DNA of 64,000 bases from Pseudoxanthomonas mexicana (lineage in GTDB: Bacteria > Pseudomonadota > Gammaproteobacteria > Xanthomonadales > Xanthomonadaceae), in assembly GCF_010093385.1 (NCBI RefSeq), contig NZ_PDWV01000006.1, forward strand, positions 1 to 64,000. Reading direction: 5' to 3'. Numbering within the stretch: the first letter of the stretch is position 1; each line of letters starts with the position of its first letter. The notes below the pieces were generated by a model. The model was not told the origin of the DNA. It saw only the letters and a list, made by a program, of their open reading frames with translations, and did not search any database. A program made the translations under genes and the position numbers. This document shows positions 59,366-64,000 of this stretch, in pieces.

Positions 59366-59485
59366 CCCCGTGGCGGCCAGGCGCCTTAAGCGGGTCGTGG
59401 CATCGCCTCGACCCACCGTCGCGAGCCTGGGTCCTCGCGACACCTACCCATCCTCGGCCACGCGCCGATCACGAAGGAACTGAAG

Positions 59486-59746
59486 ATGAAAGCTCGTTCA
59501 CTGTCCATTGCCGGCCTGGTTGCGCTGTCGCTGGTCTCGCTGTCGGCCCTGGCCCATCCGGGCGCGCACGACGAAGAGAAGGAAATCCCCAAGACCTGTG
59601 AGGATCTGAAGGACACCAAGCGTTTCACCGACGACTCCGCCTTCCCTGAAGTCAAGGCGCTCAAGCAGAAGTGCGGCGTGCCGGAAAAGCCGGCCAAGGC
59701 CGACGGCGCCAAGAAGCCGGCCCCGGAAGCCAAGAAGACCAACTGA
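59486..59746 (+). CDS. Small secreted protein of the metal cluster
   Basis: 86 residues. A signal peptide (SIAGLVALSLVSLSALAH) releases a mature protein of about 60 residues with two Cys (KTCEDLKDTKRF, LKQKCGV) that could form a disulphide, and a Lys/Pro/Ala-rich tail. ATG at 59486 has AGGAA 8 bases upstream. Seen in similar positions in metal islands; function unknown. Confidence 0.7.
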   Translation: MKARSLSIAGLVALSLVSLSALAHPGAHDEEKEIPKTCEDLKDTKRFTDDSAFPEVKALKQKCGVPEKPAKADGAKKPAPEAKKTN

Positions 59747-59812
59747 TCGTTCGCCGTCCCAGGCGGTCGGCTTCCCGATCGCCTTGGGACACCTTCTCTG
59801 TCGAGGTGAGGT

Positions 59813-60676
59813 ATGTCCGCTCAATCTAGCGCAGACCAAGGGCGCATCAAGCACGCCGTGGTTCGCCTGGCACGCGAGGTGATGGAGCTGCCCGGACTCC
59901 GGCGTGTCGGCAAACCGATGTATCGACGGTATTTCTCCAAGCCCTACGAGCACGGCAATCTGTACTACGGCATCTACCGCAGCTACGAGGACGCGCTGCT
60001 CGATGCCGAGCGCCTGTCCTCGGAGGTCTTGCCCGCCAGCTACGACCTGGATCAGGTCACGATCATGTACCGCCAGCAGCTCAACCGGCTGCGTGCCTGC
60101 GACTACCCGGCGCTGTACTGGATCCATCAGCTCATTGCTGATGGCGCCAGGCGCATCTTCGATCTGGGCGGACACGTAGGCTTGGCCTACTACGGCTTTG
60201 GTCGCTACATCGACTATCCGGCCGGACTGATCTGGAACGTCCATGACCTGGACAAGGTGCTGCAGGCTGGTCGGCTGTTGTCCGCGCGACGGGATCGGTC
60301 GGGTCAGTTGCGCTTCGTCCACATTCCTGAGGTCGCCGACGGCTGCGATGTCCTGATCAGTACCGGCGCACTGCAGTACCTGGAGTACAGCCTGCCCGAG
60401 TTGCTGGACCGGCTGATCGCGCCGCCGCGCCATGTCCTGTTCAACCTCACGCCGCTGCATGCCACCCGCGAGTTCTTCACCTTGCAGAACCTGGGTGTGG
60501 CGGTGTGTCCGTATCGGGTCCAGTCCGATGCCGCGCTGGTGCAACAGATGGCCGAACGCGGCTATCAGATACGCGATCGCTGGGAGCTACCCGAGCGCCA
60601 TCTGCGCGTGCCCTTCGAGCCGGACTACGAAGTGAATGCCTACTCCGGCATCTATTTCGAACGTCAGAGGCTGTAG
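59813..60676 (+). CDS. TIGR04325-like putative methyltransferase
   Basis: 287 residues. GARRIFDLGGHVGLAYYGFG is a SAM-binding motif I. Other marks are YPAGLIWNVHDLDKVL, DVLISTGALQYLEY, and ending ...FERQRL. From memory this is the TIGR04325 (LIC12133-type) family, often beside surface-polysaccharide genes. Its presence in a metal-resistance operon is unusual. GAGGTGAGG precedes the ATG. Substrate unknown; cytoplasmic. Confidence 0.75.
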   Translation: MSAQSSADQGRIKHAVVRLAREVMELPGLRRVGKPMYRRYFSKPYEHGNLYYGIYRSYEDALLDAERLSSEVLPASYDLDQVTIMYRQQLNRLRACDYPALYWIHQLIADGARRIFDLGGHVGLAYYGFGRYIDYPAGLIWNVHDLDKVLQAGRLLSARRDRSGQLRFVHIPEVADGCDVLISTGALQYLEYSLPELLDRLIAPPRHVLFNLTPLHATREFFTLQNLGVAVCPYRVQSDAALVQQMAERGYQIRDRWELPERHLRVPFEPDYEVNAYSGIYFERQRL

Positions 60677-60715
60677 CGATACCCGTACTGCCGCCACCAC
60701 TGCTGAGGTCTTCCC

Positions 60716-62041
60716 ATGTTGGATGTCCTGACCAACCTCACTTTCCGTAAGCTCTTTGCCGCCCAGGTCATCGCCTTGCTGGGCACGGGCTTGGCGACCG
60801 TGGCGCTGGCCTTGCTGGCCTACGACCTGGCCGGCGATCAGGCCGGGCAGGTGCTCGGCCTGGCCCTGGCCATCAAGATGATCGTGTACGTGCTGCTCTC
60901 GCCGGTCTCCGGTGCGGTGGTGCCGCCGCACCGGCGCAAGATCGTGCTGATCGGGCTGGACGTGATCCGGGCCCTGGTCGCACTGGCGCTGCCGTTCGTC
61001 ACCGAGATCTGGCAGATCTACGTGCTGATCGCCGTGCTGCAGTCGGCCTCGGCGTGCTTTACGCCCCTGTTCCAGTCGGTCATCCCGCAGATCCTGCCCG
61101 ATGAGGCCAAGTACACCCGGGCCTTGTCGCTCTCGCGGCTGGCCTACGACCTGGAGAGTCTGCTCAGTCCGGCCCTGGCCGCCGCGCTGCTGACGGTAAT
61201 CGCGTTCCAAGGATTGTTCGTGGGCACCTCGGCCGGCTTCCTGCTGTCGGCGCTGCTGGTGATGTGGACGACGTTCCCTGTCGGTACGCGCAGCGCCAGC
61301 GCCGGTGGTCCCTACGCGCGGGCCATCCGCGGCATGAAGATCTACCTGCGCACGCCACGCCTGCGCGGCTTGCTGCTGCTCAATCTCTGCGCCGCCGCCG
61401 GCGGGGCGATGGTGTTCGTCAACACGGTCGTGGTCGCGCGCACGGTGTTGCAAGGCGGCGAGCGGGAGGTGGCCTGGCTGTTGGCCGCCTTCGGCGTGGG
61501 CTCGATGCTGGTGGCTCTGTGCCTGCCGCGCCTGCTCGATCGCATCGCCGATCGCCGCATCATGCTCTCGGCCGCCACGGCGATGACGGTGGTGCTGAGC
61601 GCGGCCACCGTGTACTGGTTCAGTGTCGGCGGCAAGCCTGCCTGGCCGGTCGTGGCGGGCATCTGGCTGCTGCTGGGCATGTCGTACGCGGGCCTGGTAA
61701 CGCCCGGTGGCCGACTCATCCGTCGTTCCGGCGCCGAAGAGGATCTGCCGTTCCTGTTCGCCGCACAGTTTTCCCTCTCGCACGTGTGTTGGCTGCTGGC
61801 GTACCCGATCGCAGGTTTCCTGGGCGCCAAGCTGGGATTTGCAGCAGCGTTGGGGATTTTGTCCATGGTGGCCTTGCTGAGCGCAGTGCTGGCCCGCTGG
61901 GTGTGGAGCTCTCGTGATCCCGAACAGATCACACATACCCACGAGGAGCTGCCCGAGGGTCACGCCCATCTGGGGCAGGGCGGAAAGCAGCATGCCCACC
62001 GCTATGTCATCGACGACCTGCATTCGCGGTGGCCGCAGTGA
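60716..62041 (+). CDS. MFS transporter with His-rich C terminus (NreB-like)
   Basis: 441 residues with 10-12 transmembrane helices of the major facilitator fold (FRKLFAAQVIALLGTGLATVALALLAYDL, split here by length; SGAVVPPHRRKIVLIGLD as the loop 2-3 motif). The last 35 residues are His-rich (HTHEELPEGHAHLGQGGKQH), like nickel-exporter NreB. Likely exports Ni2+ or Co2+. Starts 40 bases after the methyltransferase gene, with TGAGG upstream. Confidence 0.85.
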   Translation: MLDVLTNLTFRKLFAAQVIALLGTGLATVALALLAYDLAGDQAGQVLGLALAIKMIVYVLLSPVSGAVVPPHRRKIVLIGLDVIRALVALALPFVTEIWQIYVLIAVLQSASACFTPLFQSVIPQILPDEAKYTRALSLSRLAYDLESLLSPALAAALLTVIAFQGLFVGTSAGFLLSALLVMWTTFPVGTRSASAGGPYARAIRGMKIYLRTPRLRGLLLLNLCAAAGGAMVFVNTVVVARTVLQGGEREVAWLLAAFGVGSMLVALCLPRLLDRIADRRIMLSAATAMTVVLSAATVYWFSVGGKPAWPVVAGIWLLLGMSYAGLVTPGGRLIRRSGAEEDLPFLFAAQFSLSHVCWLLAYPIAGFLGAKLGFAAALGILSMVALLSAVLARWVWSSRDPEQITHTHEELPEGHAHLGQGGKQHAHRYVIDDLHSRWPQ

Positions 62042-62075
62042 AGGCGTACGCACGCGTCCTGTCAGGAACCGCGAC

Positions 62076-62828
62076 GTGATCTACGCGCTGTCGGCCATCT
62101 TCATGCTGGGCGTGGGCCTGGGCACGGTCGGTGCCTTCGTGATGCCCTGGAGCGGGATGCACTTCGCGCTGGCGTGGCTGGGATCGGTGATCGGGGCGGT
62201 CTTCCTTACCTTGCTCGCGCTGCACGGATGGGACGTCAGGCTCGCGGCCACGCAGGGGGATCTGGCCTCCCTGAAACGCTTCTGGCACGCGCTGCGTCCT
62301 TCGCTAGCCGACATGCTATTAGCGGGGGTCCTGACAATCGCCGGCCTCTGGCTGGCAGGTACAGCCACCTCGCTCTCGCTGCTGCAGATCGCCGTGTCGG
62401 GTCTGCCGGTGTATCTGCTGGCCGTGGCGCGGATCGCGACCAAGCTCGGACGCCCCCATGTGGCGGCGCCCAAGACACGGGCCCTTGTTTTGTGTGCCGC
62501 GCTGCTGCTGATGAGCGTGGGCAGCCTGTACATGATTTGGCTGGTCGTCGCCGGCGATGTACCGGTGCTGGCGCAGGCCTGGGTGATCGCTCTGCAGCTG
62601 GTGAGCGCGCTGTGCTGTTACATCGCTGCCTCCAACTATCAAGTGGCGATGGCCACCGGTGAGATTCGGCGATCTCCCACCGTGATGCTGATGCTCAAGG
62701 AGCTGTCCGCGGTGGGCATGGGCGATATCGCCACGCCCGATCCCAAGGGCAAGCGGGTCACGCAGGACGCGTTGCCAACCTTCAGGAAGCGGCCGAACAA
62801 ACGACCGCGACGATCGCGCAACCGATAG
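62076..62828 (+). CDS. Hypothetical multi-pass membrane protein
   Basis: 250 residues from GTG 62076 (CAGGA 9 bases upstream); a longer frame begins inside the MFS gene and is not favoured. About six or seven transmembrane helices (IYALSAIFMLGVGLGTVGAFV, WLGSVIGAVFLTLLAL, and others), then a basic tail (FRKRPNKRPRRSRNR). No family recognised. Same strand as the MFS gene, 34 bases downstream. Confidence 0.65.
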   Translation: MIYALSAIFMLGVGLGTVGAFVMPWSGMHFALAWLGSVIGAVFLTLLALHGWDVRLAATQGDLASLKRFWHALRPSLADMLLAGVLTIAGLWLAGTATSLSLLQIAVSGLPVYLLAVARIATKLGRPHVAAPKTRALVLCAALLLMSVGSLYMIWLVVAGDVPVLAQAWVIALQLVSALCCYIAASNYQVAMATGEIRRSPTVMLMLKELSAVGMGDIATPDPKGKRVTQDALPTFRKRPNKRPRRSRNR

Positions 62829-62963
62829 GCCGCATCCACGCTCCAGCGTGCTGCCGCCTCGCCAGAGCACCTTGCATCACTACGAGGAAAGGGCCAGCCA
62901 AGTAGGCCCGGCCCCAATCAAGAATGAGTCTCAGTTGACGTTTGCGGCTGTGGCCGTCATCCT

Positions 62964-62989
62964 AATATTTCATCATATGTTGAAATATT
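62964..62989. promoter_or_regulatory. ArsR-family operator
   Basis: AATATTTCA (62964-62972) and TGAAATATT (62981-62989) are perfect 9-base arms around TCATATGT, just before the ATG at 62993. A+T-rich inverted repeats of this type are typical operators of ArsR/SmtB repressors, so autoregulation is likely. Confidence 0.8.
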
Positions 62990-62992
62990 GAA

Positions 62993-63358
62993 ATGAACGA
63001 GACCGCGGCGCTACGGGGATTCGGGGCCATCGCCCATGCGGATCGTCTGCGCATCGTTCGCATGCTCGTCGTGGCCGGCGCGGACGGCATGTCTGCAGGC
63101 GCGATCGCCGCCGCGCTCGATGGCGCACAACCCTCCCGGGTGTCATTTCACCTCAAGGAACTGGAGCAGGCTGGGTTAACGCTGGCTCGCCGAGAGGGCA
63201 AATCGATCATCTACAGCGCGGACTTCCCCGCGCTCTCGGATCTTGTCGCGTTCTTGATGCACGACTGTTGCCATGGGCACTGCATCTACTGCGACAAGGC
63301 GATCAAGTTGTTCGCGCAATGCACTGGACGTCCCACGGGACCTGACGAACTGCCGTGA
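62993..63358 (+). CDS. ArsR/SmtB-family metal-responsive regulator
   Basis: 121 residues. The winged-helix core has AHADRLRIVRMLVVAG, DGMSAGAIAAALDGAQPSRVSFHLKELEQAGL, and REGKSIIYSADF. The C-terminal part is Cys/His-rich: HDCCHGHCIYC plus Cys near the end (FAQCTG), a likely metal site not in the usual alpha3 position. Controls itself and perhaps the following FTR1/cytochrome gene. Metal preference is not readable; a soft or transition metal is likely. Confidence 0.88.
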   Translation: MNETAALRGFGAIAHADRLRIVRMLVVAGADGMSAGAIAAALDGAQPSRVSFHLKELEQAGLTLARREGKSIIYSADFPALSDLVAFLMHDCCHGHCIYCDKAIKLFAQCTGRPTGPDELP

Positions 63359-63418
63359 TCAGCCGCCGCCATCACGCATAGCCGCCAGCCGGCCCCTCTC
63401 CCTACTGTTGATACCTAC

Positions 63419-64000
63419 ATGACCTTTCGATCGATCGTCCTCGTGCTTGCAGGCCTGGCGGCGCTCCTGCATAGCAATGTCTCCTTTGCGTCCGAGAAGA
63501 ACGTGCCCACGACGTGGCGGCTACTGGACTACATCGCCGTCGACTATCGGGAGGCCGTCCGCGAGGGCGAGGTGGTCAACGAGGTTGAGTACGCCGAGAT
63601 GAAGGAATTCTCGGCGACCGCTGCCGAGGCCATCGGTCAGCTGCCCGCTAAAGCCGAATCCGCGCAGTTGAAGCAAGATGCGACTGCACTGCAGGGGGCA
63701 ATCCAGGCAAAAGCTGCGCCTGAGCAGATCGCAGAGCAAGCGCGTGCGCTGGCTGCGCTCCTGGTGAAGGCCTATCCGATTCCCCTGCTTCCAATGCAAT
63801 CGCCCAATTACGGACGTGGCAAGGTTCTCTACGCGCAGCTGTGTGCGGCCTGCCATGGCCCCTCGGGTGCAGGTGATGGACCCGCCGGTGCAGGCTTGGA
63901 TCCCCCACCGATTGATTTCACCGATCGCGCGCGCGCCGAGGAGCGCAGCGTCTTTGCCCTTTACCAGGTCATCGACCAAGGCCTGGAAGGCACCTCGATG
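63419..64000 (+). CDS. Cytochrome c / FTR1-type iron(-lead) permease, N-terminal part
   Basis: Cut by the window end; 194 codons seen from ATG 63419. Signal peptide (LVLAGLAALLHSNVSFA), then TWRLLDYIAVDYREAVREGEVVNE, as in the periplasmic domain of FTR1/PbrT-like permeases, and a haem-binding CAACHGPSGAGDGPAG at about residue 141. Fusions of cytochrome c to FTR1 permease occur in metal islands (PbrT takes up Pb2+). The membrane domain with REXXE motifs should follow beyond 64,000. Confidence 0.82.
   Translation, partial: MTFRSIVLVLAGLAALLHSNVSFASEKNVPTTWRLLDYIAVDYREAVREGEVVNEVEYAEMKEFSATAAEAIGQLPAKAESAQLKQDATALQGAIQAKAAPEQIAEQARALAALLVKAYPIPLLPMQSPNYGRGKVLYAQLCAACHGPSGAGDGPAGAGLDPPPIDFTDRARAEERSVFALYQVIDQGLEGTSM

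Overview
The window is a high-G+C gammaproteobacterial chromosome segment that looks like Xanthomonadaceae (Pseudoxanthomonas/Stenotrophomonas-like). The evidence is the conserved block ygfB-pepP / zapA-6S RNA-fau, the order rdgB-rph / yicC-gmk-rpoZ-spoT-ridA, and GTAG/GTGG-type REP palindromes between genes. The genus is an inference; no rRNA or species marker is present.

Positions 1 to about 40,469 are core chromosome: an ion channel, argD, a DJ-1/response regulator/sensor kinase operon, hemL, thiE, rubredoxin, rpiA, fau, 6S RNA (minus strand, about 13,165-13,356), zapA, a GGDEF-EAL protein, ygfB-pepP, small housekeeping and VOC-type genes, pepQ, a DUF1631-PilZ pair, hemW-rdgB-rph, yicC-gmk-rpoZ-spoT-ridA, an AraC-type regulator facing a beta-helix / diheme cytochrome / TonB receptor operon, and recG.

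The main discovery is at 40,470. recG is cut inside the codons of its Walker A motif by a visibly A+T-richer mobile island. The first 8.8 kb of the island is one tightly overlapped operon on the recG strand: tyrosine recombinase (853 aa), tyrosine recombinase (759 aa), coiled-coil protein (198 aa), a complete but divergent RecG-like helicase (678 aa), and a third tyrosine recombinase (440 aa). Three recombinases plus a small protein match the recombination module described for GInt islands (ginABCD) and Tn554-like elements. The added helicase is a homologue of the very gene the element destroys, so the element may carry a substitute for its target inside its recombination operon.

From about 50,000 the sequence changes again at a junction between two apparently truncated genes (a SEC-C protein and a yqaA fragment). 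What follows is a heavy-metal cargo: DUF1289-dmeF facing dmeR, a His-rich czcI-like protein, czcCBA, a HupE/UreJ-like protein, a membrane-anchor protein, a small secreted protein, a TIGR04325-like methyltransferase, an NreB-like MFS exporter, an unknown membrane protein, an ArsR regulator with a clear operator, and the start of a cytochrome c / FTR1-type permease cut by the window end. Neither the right end of the island nor the 3' half of recG lies within the window.
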